Assembly (NCBI GenBank): GCA_014872875.1
Contig: WKFI01000005.1
Location: forward strand, 372,001 to 436,000
Source of the DNA: Paracoccaceae bacterium
Lineage (GTDB): Bacteria > Pseudomonadota > Alphaproteobacteria > Rhodobacterales > Rhodobacteraceae
Reading direction: 5' to 3'
Length of the DNA: 64,000 nucleotides
The position numbers and the translations under genes are program-made. This document shows, one piece after another, positions 1 through 8,595 of the stretch (within the stretch, counting starts at the first letter, position 1; each line of letters begins with the position of its first letter). The notes beneath the pieces were generated by a model that worked only from the letters and a program-made list of their open reading frames with translations, ran no database searches and was not told the DNA's origin.

Positions 1-990
1 GCCAACTGGTTCGAACCGGTGGCCGCCGAGGTAGATACCGCGACCAATCGCGTTGCCATGGCCGATCTGTCGGTATTTTCCAAGTTCGACGTCACCGGAC
101 CCGACGTAGCCACCTTCCTCGAAGCGCTTGGAGCCAACCGGGCGGTGGCACCTGGCCGCATCGGTCTGACCCATGCGTTGACCCCTGCGGGCGGGGTGCT
201 GTCGGAATTCACCGTGACACGCCTGACGCACGATCACGTCTATCTCACCAGCGCCGCCGCAGCCGAGCAGATCGACCATGACCTGCTCACCAGTTTGGCC
301 GCAGACTTTGACGTGACCGTTCGGAACGTCTGCGAAGAATTCGCCGTCATCGGCGTCATGGGGCCTGAATCAACCAAGGTTCTGACCGAACTTACCGACA
401 TGCCCTGGCTCACCGCACGGGAAACGCAGATCGAAGGTGTTGCGGTGCGCGCATTGCGGGTGTCCTATCTTGGCGAATGTGGGTGGGAGTTGCATGTACC
501 CCGTGCCGGTGCCGCATCGCTATTCCTGGCTCTTGAAGCACGCGCCAAACCCCACGGGCTTGGATTCTATGGCGCTTATGCCGCCAATTCCATGCGCCTG
601 GAAAAGGGATATCGCGGTTGGGGCAGTGACCTGACCACCGAACGCAGCCCACTGGAAGCGGGGCTGACCCCGTTTGTTCGCAAGGAAAGACGCACGGCAC
701 TGGCCCGCGACAATGCCTGGGACATGGTGCTGCTCGAAATCGAAAGCGGAGAAGTCGATCCCTTCTACGCTCATACGATCTGGAAAGATGGCGCGCCTGT
801 GGGAATTGCCACCTCGGGCGCATTTGGACACCGCACCGGCAAGGTGCTGGCCTTGGCTTATCTGCGCGACCCTGCGGCGCGCGACGGGCTGACGATCTCG
901 ATCCTTGGGCAGCATCGCGCCGCGACGATTCTGCCACACGCCCCCTTTGACCCTGACAACACTCGCTTGAAAGCCGGAGTCTCCACATGA
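1..990 (+). CDS. GcvT-like C-terminal part of an FAD-dependent oxidoreductase (dimethylglycine/sarcosine dehydrogenase type), 5' partial
   Basis: The frame is already open at base 1 (reading ANWFEP before the first GTG at 19), so the gene begins upstream of the window. The visible 330 residues are the folate-binding aminomethyltransferase (GcvT) fold: an ADLSVFSKFDV motif near the start, a GxLSEFTV-like strand, GECGWELHVP, an ANSMRLEKGYRGWGSDLT segment, and the C-terminal barrel domain with SGAFGHRTGK. In family members this half follows an FAD-binding amine oxidase domain and passes the released one-carbon unit to tetrahydrofolate. The stop codon overlaps the next ATG (ATGA), so it is translationally coupled to the aminotransferase. 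The substrate (dimethylglycine, sarcosine or a related methylated amine) cannot be decided from this fragment. Confidence 0.85.
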   Translation, partial: ANWFEPVAAEVDTATNRVAMADLSVFSKFDVTGPDVATFLEALGANRAVAPGRIGLTHALTPAGGVLSEFTVTRLTHDHVYLTSAAAAEQIDHDLLTSLAADFDVTVRNVCEEFAVIGVMGPESTKVLTELTDMPWLTARETQIEGVAVRALRVSYLGECGWELHVPRAGAASLFLALEARAKPHGLGFYGAYAANSMRLEKGYRGWGSDLTTERSPLEAGLTPFVRKERRTALARDNAWDMVLLEIESGEVDPFYAHTIWKDGAPVGIATSGAFGHRTGKVLALAYLRDPAARDGLTISILGQHRAATILPHAPFDPDNTRLKAGVST

Positions 991-2312
991 CCGACCACCC
1001 CCTGCACACCGATTGGAACTTTTCCAATACCGCCGCTCGGCGGGACCAGTTCTATGCCGCCTCGCTGACCCGGTTCACCCCCTTTCGCGAACCTATCGTA
1101 TTCAAGAAAGGTCAGGGCCAGTATTTGTGGGATACCGACGGACGCAAATACACCGACCTTCTGGGCATGAATGTTTGCATCTCGGTCGGCCATTCGCACC
1201 CGCGCGTGGTCGCCGCCGCCACCGCGCAGGCGCAAGAGCTGACCCATTGCACTACCATGTTCTATCACCCCACCCCTGCACATCTGGCCGAAGAACTGGC
1301 GGCCACCATGCCAAAAGGTCATGACTGGGTTGTGCATCTGACCAATTCAGGCTCCGAAGCGATTGACCTGGCGATGACTATGGCACGCACCTATACCGGA
1401 AATCTCGACCTGCTGGCTCTGCGCACCGCCTATCACGGACCGACAGCGGCAGCACAGTCGATCACCGGGATCTCGGGATGGCGCCACCCGGGCATGCCGG
1501 GCAACGTGGCCTTCGTGCCGGAACCGAACCAGTATCGCGGAATCTTTGGTCCCGGCACTCAGCCTTACCTGGAAGAGATTGACCGCACCATTGCCACCGC
1601 GACCTCGGGCCAGGTTGCAGGTATCTTTGTGGAAAGCGTGCAAGGCTATGGCGGCATTATCGAAATGCCCCCTGGCTACATGTCCGGTGCCGCAGAACGT
1701 GTGCGAGCCGCAGGCGGGCTCTACATCGCGGACGAGGTTCAGTCAGGCTTTGGCCGCACCGGTGCGCATTTCTGGGGCTTCGAAGCCGATGGCGTCGTCC
1801 CTGACATTATTGTCATGGCCAAGGGGCTGGGCAACGGGTTTCCCATCGGGGCCGTCGTGGCCAAGAAGCATATTGCTGAGCCGATGGCGGAGAAGTTCAT
1901 GTTCCACACCTATGGTGCAAACCCGACTTCGGCCGCAGCTGCCCGCGCTGTACTGGCTGCGATGCGCGATGAAGGGCTGCAGGAAAACGCGCGGCACGTG
2001 GGGGCCAGACTGTTGGAGCGGCTGCAGGACTTGAAAGACAGGTATCCTGCCATCGGCGATGTTCGCGGCAAAGGCCTGATGCTGGCTTTGGAGTTTGTCA
2101 AGGATCGGGACAGCAAGACACCTGACAAGGACATGACAACCGAAGTGTTCGAAGCCTGCCGCGCGCAAGGGATCATCCTGTCAAAATCCGGCCCGTTCCA
2201 GCAATGCCTGAGAATGGTGCCGCCGCTTTGCCTTTCGATGGATGATGTGGATCAGGTGGCACGCAGCCTGGATCAGGCGCTTGCCAGTGCAAGCCAGACC
2301 GCACACGGGTAA
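987..2312 (+). CDS. Class III PLP-dependent aminotransferase (aspartate aminotransferase family)
   Basis: This 441-residue protein has the class III (AGXT2/omega-aminotransferase-like) architecture. Near the N-terminus is the LWDTDGRKYTDLLG strand, followed by NSGSEAID (cofactor phosphate binding), an ADEVQSGFGRTG motif with the cofactor Asp at about residue 249, and AKGLGNGFPIGAV with the Schiff-base Lys at about residue 279. Its start overlaps the stop of the GcvT-like gene by 4 bases, so the two probably act in one catabolic route, for example degradation of a methylated amine or amino acid. The amino donor is not predictable from sequence; alanine-glyoxylate-like or beta-alanine-like activity are both possible. 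Length is normal for the family. Confidence 0.9.
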   Translation: MTDHPLHTDWNFSNTAARRDQFYAASLTRFTPFREPIVFKKGQGQYLWDTDGRKYTDLLGMNVCISVGHSHPRVVAAATAQAQELTHCTTMFYHPTPAHLAEELAATMPKGHDWVVHLTNSGSEAIDLAMTMARTYTGNLDLLALRTAYHGPTAAAQSITGISGWRHPGMPGNVAFVPEPNQYRGIFGPGTQPYLEEIDRTIATATSGQVAGIFVESVQGYGGIIEMPPGYMSGAAERVRAAGGLYIADEVQSGFGRTGAHFWGFEADGVVPDIIVMAKGLGNGFPIGAVVAKKHIAEPMAEKFMFHTYGANPTSAAAARAVLAAMRDEGLQENARHVGARLLERLQDLKDRYPAIGDVRGKGLMLALEFVKDRDSKTPDKDMTTEVFEACRAQGIILSKSGPFQQCLRMVPPLCLSMDDVDQVARSLDQALASASQTAHG

Positions 2313-3298
2313 TCGGATCAAACCGCGATTGATGCCAGGTCGGTTGCCGGCCGAAAAGCGTTCAACTTCCCAAACGGGGCGGAGAGTCATTGACTTTCCG
2401 CACTCCGTTTCTTCATGCTTTTAGTTGCGCAACAGATTTATTGCTCCCCAGCGCCTCTCCGTTCCCTTTGGAAAAACTGAGCGGTGCAGCCACGCTTTAA
2501 ATCCGATTGAAGACGCAGTTTTCTGCTATAATTCCAACGCTTTCAGGGAAAGTATCGCTGTCAGGCTACCTTTGATCTTCAAAGAATTTGCAGACCCAAA
2601 GATCACACGCTTTGATGATTTCCTTCCTCTGCATTGCACCACCAGCGCGACGGGCAATTCTGTCGGGAGAGGTCCGGTTTCTAGGATGGGCGCTTTAGAT
2701 CTGTAACGAAATTCACAGATCCGAATTGTGTGATTGACGTACTTAAGGTTAACATGAGTGCAAAATACGCGTTTTGGGGGCGAACCCGGTTGTTGGCGCG
2801 GTCGTGTCTGCCGCAACCTGAATACAGAACGCGTAAAAATGTGACGTCCGGTCGTGAGACGCCCGGGAAAGTCGATCGGGTGGCGATCTGGTGAGTAGAG
2901 AGCCTGCATTTCGGGCAGGCCCTTATCAGTGAAGTTTGCGCATCTCGACCACATGTTCTTGATGCGATTTTGTTGAGGTCGGTCAGCCCTCTCTGCCTGC
3001 TGGTGTGGGCCGCGTCGCCGAACAGAGCGAACGTGTCAGGAAAGAGGCTCCACGACCCTGGATGAACTGCGTGAATGTTCGGCCATTCGCCGATCGTTTT
3101 GCAAATGTTCTCAAGCCCGGAGGCCGGGGGCTGTCGAACCCGCAGGGCGCATATTCAGATCAGGACACATGCCCTGATCCAACGGTGGTGAAACTGAATG
3201 CTGCGAATTTTGCAACTGGCGTGCAGGCCAAAAAATTCATGAAAAAAACCTGCCCTGAAAGAGCGAAAAATCCCGACGGGCATCAGGAGGAAGAAAAA
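2313..3298. other. Gene-free stretch of about 1 kb upstream of the acidic repeat gene
   Basis: Open frames here are short, overlap on both strands and have no recognisable domain or convincing ribosome binding site. Composition is more AT-rich than the flanking genes around 2420-2780. The reading frame of the downstream repeat gene is open back to 3005, but the 98 upstream codons look unlike a protein N-terminus. I see no convincing hairpin terminator and no tRNA. It may hold the promoter region, or an unannotated RNA, for the repeat gene. Confidence 0.5.
3284..3290 (+). promoter_or_regulatory. Strong Shine-Dalgarno site that fixes the start of the repeat protein
   Basis: CAGGAGG lies 8 bases before the ATG at 3299. 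It sets the start at residue 99 of the longer open frame that begins at 3005, and so exposes the double-glycine leader as the true N-terminus. Confidence 0.8.
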
Positions 3299-6200
3299 AT
3301 GGACAATAATACCAACGCTCTGCTTGAAGTTTTTAAAGAATCAATTGCGACTTTGAACGCTAACCAAAGACAAGACCAGGACGCCCTGCGGGAACTGTCC
3401 GTGGCCGAAGCCTCTGAAATTTTTGGTGGGATGCCCGCGCCTGACCCGGCTCAGGACGAAAACACCGGGGATGAAGGCGATGAAGGCGACGAAGGCAACG
3501 AAGACGACGAGGGCGACGAGGGTAACGAAGGAGACGAAGGCAATGAACCTCATCTGTTTGATGAAGGCAACGAAGGCAACGAATTTACGCCACTTGACGA
3601 GGGTAATGAGGGAAACGAAGGCAATGAGGGTGATGAAAACGACGAAGGGGATGAGGGGGATGAGTCCGTTCTGGATGATCCGGATTTAAACGGCGCCAAC
3701 GAAGGAGATGAAGGCGATGAAGGCGATGAGTTCAATGAGGGAGACGAGGACAATGAGGGGAACGAAAGCGGCTTTATCAATGGCGACGAAGGGGATGAAC
3801 GCGACGAGGACGATGAGGGCAACGAAGGCGATGAGGGCAACGAAAACAACGAGGGCAACGAAGGCGACGAATCCGGTGATGAGGGCGATGAAGGCAATGA
3901 GGATGATGAAGGCAACGAAAACGATGAAGGTGATGAGGGCGACGAGAGCGATGAAGGCAATGAAGGTGATGAACAGGTAGGGCTGCTTCAAGAAGGTGAT
4001 GAAGGTGACGAAGGCAACGAAAGGGATGAGGGCGACGAGAACAACGAAGGCAACGAGAATAACGAAGGCGATGAAGGCGACGAAAGCTCTTTGGACGACC
4101 CCGACTTCACCGGCGCCGACGAAGGGGATGAAAACGATGAAGGCGATGAAGGCAATGAAGGTAATGAAGTAGTCGACGGTCTCGGCATCGAGATCGGTGC
4201 CGACGAAGGCAACGAGGGCAACGAAGGGGATGAAGGCGACGAGAACAACGAAGGAAACGAAGGCAATGAATCCGGTGACGAATTCGACGAAGGCAATGAA
4301 GACAACGAAGGGAACGAAGGCGATGAAAGCGACGAAGGCGATGAAGGCAATGAAGGCGATGAGGGCGATGAACAGGTAGGTCTCCTTCAGGAATTCGACG
4401 AAGGCGATGAAGGCAACGAAGGCGATGAAGGCGACGAAGGGAATGAAGGGAATGAAGACAACGAAGGCGATGAAGGCAACGAAAGTTTTTTGGACGACCC
4501 CGACTTCACCGGCGCCGACGAAGGGGATGAAAACAATGAAGGCGATGAAGGCAATGAAGGCAATGAAGTAGCCGACGCTCTCGGCATCGAGATTGGAGCC
4601 GACGAAGGCAACGAGGGCAACGAAGGCGATGAAGGCGACGAGAACAACGAAGGCAACGAAGGCAACGAATCCGGCGACGAGTTCGATGAAGGAAACGAAG
4701 ACAACGAAGGGGACGAAGGCGATGAAAACGACGAAGGCGATGAGGCGAATGAGAACAACGAGGGTGACGAAGGCGACGAAGGCAACGAACTGATTGACGG
4801 CAATGAAGGCAACGAAGGCGACGAAGGCGACGAAGGCGACGAAGGCAACGAAGACACGGGCTTCCTTCAGGAAGGCGATGAAGGCAATGAAGGCGACGAA
4901 GGTAACGAAAACAACGAGGGTGACGAAGGTAATGAAGGCAACGAGGGCTTTGACCCTCTGGATCCCTTAGGCAGTTTCAAGGGTGACGAAGGCAATGAAG
5001 GCGATGAGGGAAACGAAAGCAACGAAGGAGACGAGAACAACGAAAACGACGAAGGTAACGAAAGCGACGAAGGTGACGAAGGTAACGAAGGCGACGAAGG
5101 TTTTAACCTTGGTGACGAGGGAGACGAAGGCGACGAAGGTAATGAGAAAAATGAAGGGGATGAAGGCAACGAAGGAGATGAATTCAACGAAAACAACGAG
5201 GACAACGAAGGCGATGAAGGCAATGAGAATGATGAAAACAATGAAGGGGACGAAAACAACTTGGGCGATGAAGGCAACGAAAATGATGAAGGCAACGAAG
5301 ACAATGAAGGAGATGAAGGCGACGAAAATGACGAAGGCAATGAAAACGATGAGGGAGATGAAGGCGACGAAGGCGATGAGTTCAATGAGGGCAACGAGGA
5401 CAATGAAGGCAACGAAGGTGACGAAGGCGACGAAAACAATGAAGGCGACGAAAACAATGAAGGCGATGAAGGCAACGAAAATGATGAAGGCAACGAAGAC
5501 AATGAAGGAGATGAAGGCGACGAAGGTGATGAAGGCAATGAAAACAACGAGCTTGATGAAGGTGATGAAGGTGATGAAGGCGATGAAGGAAACGAGGATA
5601 ATGATGGCAACGAAGGCAACGAAGACGATGAGGGCAATGAAGGCGACGAAGGCGGCCTGCCGTTTGATGAAGGCAATGAAGGCAATGAAAATGTTCCCAA
5701 TGACGAAGGAGATGAGGGCAACGAACCTGCTGATCCCGACCTGACCGGGAATGACGAGGATGATGAAGGCGATGAAGGGGATGAAGGGGATGAAGGTAAT
5801 GAAGGAGACGCCACTCCGAACGACGAGGGCGACGAAGGCAACGAGGTGACGCCCAACGACGAGGGCAATGAAGACAACGAAGGCAACGAACACGACGAAG
5901 GCAACGAGCCGACGCTGGACGAAGGCAACGAGGGCGATGAAGGGAATGAAGGCGATGAAGGTATCGCTCCGGGCGAAGATGAAGGGAATGAAGGCAATGA
6001 AGATAACGAAGGCGATGAAGGCATTGCGGCCGGAGAGGATGAAGGCAACGAAGGCAACGAAGGCGATGAAGGAGACGAAGGGAACGAAGACGGGCTCGAC
6101 GAAGGCGACGAAGGCGATGAGGGGAATGAGCCCGGCGCCGACGAAGGCAACGAAGGCGACGAGGCTTATAAGAACGACGAAGGGGATGAAGGTAACGAAA

Positions 6201-6700
6201 ACGCCAATGACGAAGGCAATGAGGATGACGAGGGGAACGAAGGCGATGAGGGCAATGAAGATGGTCTCGACGAAGGCGACGAGGGCAATGAGGGCAACGA
6301 GGGAGATGAGGGCAACGAAAGCACCTTTGACGAGGGCAACGAGGGGAATGAAGGCAATGAAGGGGATGAGGGCAATGAAATCGGCGTTGACGAAGGCAAC
6401 GAGGGCGATGAGGGGAATGAAGGCGATGAAGGTATTGCTAAGGGCGAAGATGAAGGAAATGAAGGCAACGAAAACACCCCCAATGACGAAGGGGATGAAG
6501 GCGACGAAGGTGTCAGCCGGATGCGTGGTGATGATGACGGAACCTGCGGCGGCTATGCCTGCGGAGCAGACGGCGGTACGGATGACGATGCGTGCGGCAC
6601 GGATGCCTGTGCCGTCGATGCGGGCCACAGCGATGGCGGAGACTTTGGAGAAGAGTTCTTTGGCGCGGATCTGGCCGGCGGCCTGGACATTGATGTCTGA
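3299..6700 (+). CDS. Giant polyacidic tripeptide-repeat protein with a double-glycine-type leader
   Basis: The protein is 1133 residues from the ATG preceded by CAGGAGG. Residues 1-44 form a leader ending in LSVAEASEIFGG, which fits the classical double-glycine leader consensus LSxxELxxIxGG at every fixed position except one Leu replaced by Ala. In known systems such leaders are cut after GG by a C39-peptidase ABC exporter. Residues 45 to about 1065 consist of about 280 (hand count) tripeptides [D/N]-E-x, where x is mostly Gly, otherwise Asn, Asp, Ser or Phe. They are broken by short hydrophobic spacers such as LDDPDFTGA, VGLLQE and LGIEIGA. Lys and Arg are nearly absent, so the chain is extremely acidic. 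The last about 60 residues are different, with four Cys in a CX4C-X10-CX4C layout. No exporter or modifying enzyme is adjacent. Function unknown; calcium or metal binding, or a modified secreted polypeptide, are inferences. Confidence 0.85.
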   Translation: MDNNTNALLEVFKESIATLNANQRQDQDALRELSVAEASEIFGGMPAPDPAQDENTGDEGDEGDEGNEDDEGDEGNEGDEGNEPHLFDEGNEGNEFTPLDEGNEGNEGNEGDENDEGDEGDESVLDDPDLNGANEGDEGDEGDEFNEGDEDNEGNESGFINGDEGDERDEDDEGNEGDEGNENNEGNEGDESGDEGDEGNEDDEGNENDEGDEGDESDEGNEGDEQVGLLQEGDEGDEGNERDEGDENNEGNENNEGDEGDESSLDDPDFTGADEGDENDEGDEGNEGNEVVDGLGIEIGADEGNEGNEGDEGDENNEGNEGNESGDEFDEGNEDNEGNEGDESDEGDEGNEGDEGDEQVGLLQEFDEGDEGNEGDEGDEGNEGNEDNEGDEGNESFLDDPDFTGADEGDENNEGDEGNEGNEVADALGIEIGADEGNEGNEGDEGDENNEGNEGNESGDEFDEGNEDNEGDEGDENDEGDEANENNEGDEGDEGNELIDGNEGNEGDEGDEGDEGNEDTGFLQEGDEGNEGDEGNENNEGDEGNEGNEGFDPLDPLGSFKGDEGNEGDEGNESNEGDENNENDEGNESDEGDEGNEGDEGFNLGDEGDEGDEGNEKNEGDEGNEGDEFNENNEDNEGDEGNENDENNEGDENNLGDEGNENDEGNEDNEGDEGDENDEGNENDEGDEGDEGDEFNEGNEDNEGNEGDEGDENNEGDENNEGDEGNENDEGNEDNEGDEGDEGDEGNENNELDEGDEGDEGDEGNEDNDGNEGNEDDEGNEGDEGGLPFDEGNEGNENVPNDEGDEGNEPADPDLTGNDEDDEGDEGDEGDEGNEGDATPNDEGDEGNEVTPNDEGNEDNEGNEHDEGNEPTLDEGNEGDEGNEGDEGIAPGEDEGNEGNEDNEGDEGIAAGEDEGNEGNEGDEGDEGNEDGLDEGDEGDEGNEPGADEGNEGDEAYKNDEGDEGNENANDEGNEDDEGNEGDEGNEDGLDEGDEGNEGNEGDEGNESTFDEGNEGNEGNEGDEGNEIGVDEGNEGDEGNEGDEGIAKGEDEGNEGNENTPNDEGDEGDEGVSRMRGDDDGTCGGYACGADGGTDDDACGTDACAVDAGHSDGGDFGEEFFGADLAGGLDIDV
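3968..4765 (+). repeat. Tandem higher-order duplication inside the repeat gene (2 x 399 bp)
   Basis: Copies 3968-4366 and 4367-4765 each span 133 codons and carry the same order of spacers: QVGLLQE, LDDPDFTGA, LGIEIGA, then SGDEFDEGNEDNEG. Matching landmarks sit exactly 399 bases apart (3971/4370 and 4091/4490). A related, more diverged unit with LDDPDLNGA lies 420 bases upstream at 3671. Many synonymous differences separate the copies, so the duplication is not fresh. Confidence 0.8.
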
Positions 6701-6720
6701 AGCCGGCCTCTGACCTGAAA

Positions 6721-6752
6721 TCACAAGGCGGAAAACCTGGTCCGCCTTGTGA
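6721..6752 (+). terminator. Hairpin after the repeat gene
   Basis: TCACAAGGCGG (6721-6731) pairs perfectly with CCGCCTTGTGA (6742-6752) around a 10-base loop, 20 bases after the stop. No T-run follows, so it may be a weak or factor-assisted terminator, or an mRNA-stabilising stem. Confidence 0.6.
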
Positions 6753-6912
6753 GGGATACCAGCCGGTAACCCGAATGGCCGCTTTAGGGAGAAGCCGTAG
6801 AAAAGCTCTTCTTAAGCGGCGTGTCTTGGGCTGTTTCACTTACCAGCATAACTGCGTGCTTTGAAAAGGATCGCTACGGCGCAGATGCTTGGTGCGGTTT
6901 CGGCTATTCCCG

Positions 6913-8595
6913 CTAGCCTGGGAGCGGTTTGCCGAGGGCTTTGACGAATGCGTTTGCAATTCTGTTGCGAGGTGCATTCCAGTAGTTTTGCGAAACCTTG
7001 TGCGGTGCGCGAATGTGCGGCTGCACGTATTGCCTTAGCTCAAAATAAGGTCGAAGCGTCAGGTGCTCTTCCGCACCGGCAGGGTCGTCCAATATGAATA
7101 GCGCGGTCGCGCGCGTCATCAGACCGGGGCCGGTCTTGAACCAAGTCGAGTCGCTTTCACGGGCCAGGAGCGCCGCGAGCGAGAGTTCAATGGCTTTCGC
7201 AAAAACAGGATGGCGTGGCGGACTGTACATTATATTGTTTGCTAAGGCCCCAAACGGCTCTTTGAAAAGCATCGCCCCCGAGGTGCCATGCAAAAGTTCG
7301 TCAGGCGGGGCAATGCGTTTGTCATCCGCATCGACGTACAACCCTCCCTCCTCATACAGCAGACAAAGGCGAAGAAAGTCGGACTCCTCGGCGACATTTC
7401 TGGCCAAACGAAAGGCCTGAACATATTTGGCACCAAAAGTTGCGAGCAGCCATTCCATTGCTTCAGCACGGTCCAACCGCAGATATGACCATCCGGGTAT
7501 GTTCTTCCAGGTCGCCATGAGTTCGGAAACCGCGAAGCCGGGTTCGGGGGCATCCCAGTATTGAAGGATACGCCGTGTTCCATCGAAACTGTCTGTGCCA
7601 AGTTCATCGTTCTCGGTCGCCCAATCATCCACGACACGCGATGCCGCTGCGAAATAGCTTTCGACCTCATCCCGAGATTGGGAACCGGAGAGTGATCCTG
7701 CCGACTGATATATTTCGAGTTCGTTCAGCAGGGAACCTAGGTGCGTAGCCCGAAAGTGAGCCCTCTCGTGCGGAAAGTGATCCGAGACCGTCTTTTTCGC
7801 CAATTCGATGTCGCCAAGGCCCAGAAAGACCATCAAGGACTCCGTTGGATTAGCCTTGCCCCGCCCAGGCCTCCTGGTTTCTTCAATAAGCTTTCCCGCT
7901 GATTTCAGCTTTCCGGCATGAATTAGAACTCTCAGTTGCATGGGGACCAGGTCACGTGGGGTGCATCGATCGCCTTGTCTATCCAGATAGCTTTGGGCAG
8001 CATTGATATGACCACCGGCCAAAAACGCCATAATCATGGCGTTTCTAACCTGTGCAGACCGAGGCCAGCGTCGCGTACAGAATCTTAGAAACCGGGATGC
8101 CAATTGAGGTCGACCTGACTTTGCAACGGCATCTGCCAAGAAAGCGGCTTCGCGCGGTGTTCGCACCTTTGGAAATAGGCGTCGTGCCTCACGGTAGGCT
8201 GCTTCTGAACCGAACTCGAAAAAAGCACCGGACACTCTGAGACGCGCTTGGTCAACGTCCTTGAGCTTACCTTCTAGGACGACTTGTATTTCGCGCCGTT
8301 TTTCGTGGTCAACCTCGGCGCTTACCAAAGTGAAAATGTCGACAGCGGTCCTGTAGTCGATCACGTTCCGTCGCAGCACTTCTTGGGCGATGGCATGGGC
8401 AAGCTCAGCGTCATCCGTCTTTGTTGCAATAACGAGCAGACGTTTAATGTGGGCGTGGTCCAACTCATGAAGGTTTCGGCACATTTTCGGAATAGACACG
8501 CGCAACCTAGAGGTGTCGCTCGCCTGATAGGCCAAATCAACATAGCGCGCCAGAAGCACCGGATCCTCGGGCGGGTTGAAGGCTGGTATGGTCAA
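6913..8595 (-). CDS. TPR-like protein with C-terminal DXD glycosyltransferase domain (sugar-binding DXD family)
   Basis: The protein has 560 residues. The first about 290 are helical, TPR-like repeats (for example FLAGGHINAAQSYLDRQGD). The C-terminal about 230 residues resemble the glycosyltransferase family with a DXD sugar-binding region (Gly_transf_sug/GT32-like): an acidic EEGGLYVDADDKR block with Asp422-Ala-Asp424 expected to bind nucleotide-sugar and metal, then a KEPFGALANNIMY stretch and a GPGLMT motif. The ATG overlaps the stop of the upstream TPR gene by 4 bases, so the two are co-translated. The gene converges on the acidic repeat gene. TPR plus glycosyltransferase suggests a protein or surface-glycan acceptor, but the acceptor is unknown. 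Confidence 0.75.
   Translation of the reverse strand: MTIPAFNPPEDPVLLARYVDLAYQASDTSRLRVSIPKMCRNLHELDHAHIKRLLVIATKTDDAELAHAIAQEVLRRNVIDYRTAVDIFTLVSAEVDHEKRREIQVVLEGKLKDVDQARLRVSGAFFEFGSEAAYREARRLFPKVRTPREAAFLADAVAKSGRPQLASRFLRFCTRRWPRSAQVRNAMIMAFLAGGHINAAQSYLDRQGDRCTPRDLVPMQLRVLIHAGKLKSAGKLIEETRRPGRGKANPTESLMVFLGLGDIELAKKTVSDHFPHERAHFRATHLGSLLNELEIYQSAGSLSGSQSRDEVESYFAAASRVVDDWATENDELGTDSFDGTRRILQYWDAPEPGFAVSELMATWKNIPGWSYLRLDRAEAMEWLLATFGAKYVQAFRLARNVAEESDFLRLCLLYEEGGLYVDADDKRIAPPDELLHGTSGAMLFKEPFGALANNIMYSPPRHPVFAKAIELSLAALLARESDSTWFKTGPGLMTRATALFILDDPAGAEEHLTLRPYFELRQYVQPHIRAPHKVSQNYWNAPRNRIANAFVKALGKPLPG

Noticed and set aside
3005-3298. Upstream in-frame extension of the repeat protein (98 codons)
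   Set aside because: The extension is protein-unlike, lacks a ribosome binding site at its ATG, and the CAGGAGG before 3299 together with the leader motif fixes the later start.
3350-6500. CRISPR-like or satellite repeat array
   Set aside because: The short repeats have a strict three-codon phase, no constant repeat/unique spacer pattern, synonymous variation between copies and a single intact reading frame, so they are coding.
4967-6724. Long open frame of 585 codons on the minus strand (hydrophobic Val/Ala/Phe/Ile repeats)
   Set aside because: It is the antisense of the [D/N]-E-G triplet array. The same composition keeps several frames open (another reads Ser-Pro-Ser for 427 codons at 4867-6150). 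It has no ribosome binding site or domain, and the plus-strand start is well supported.
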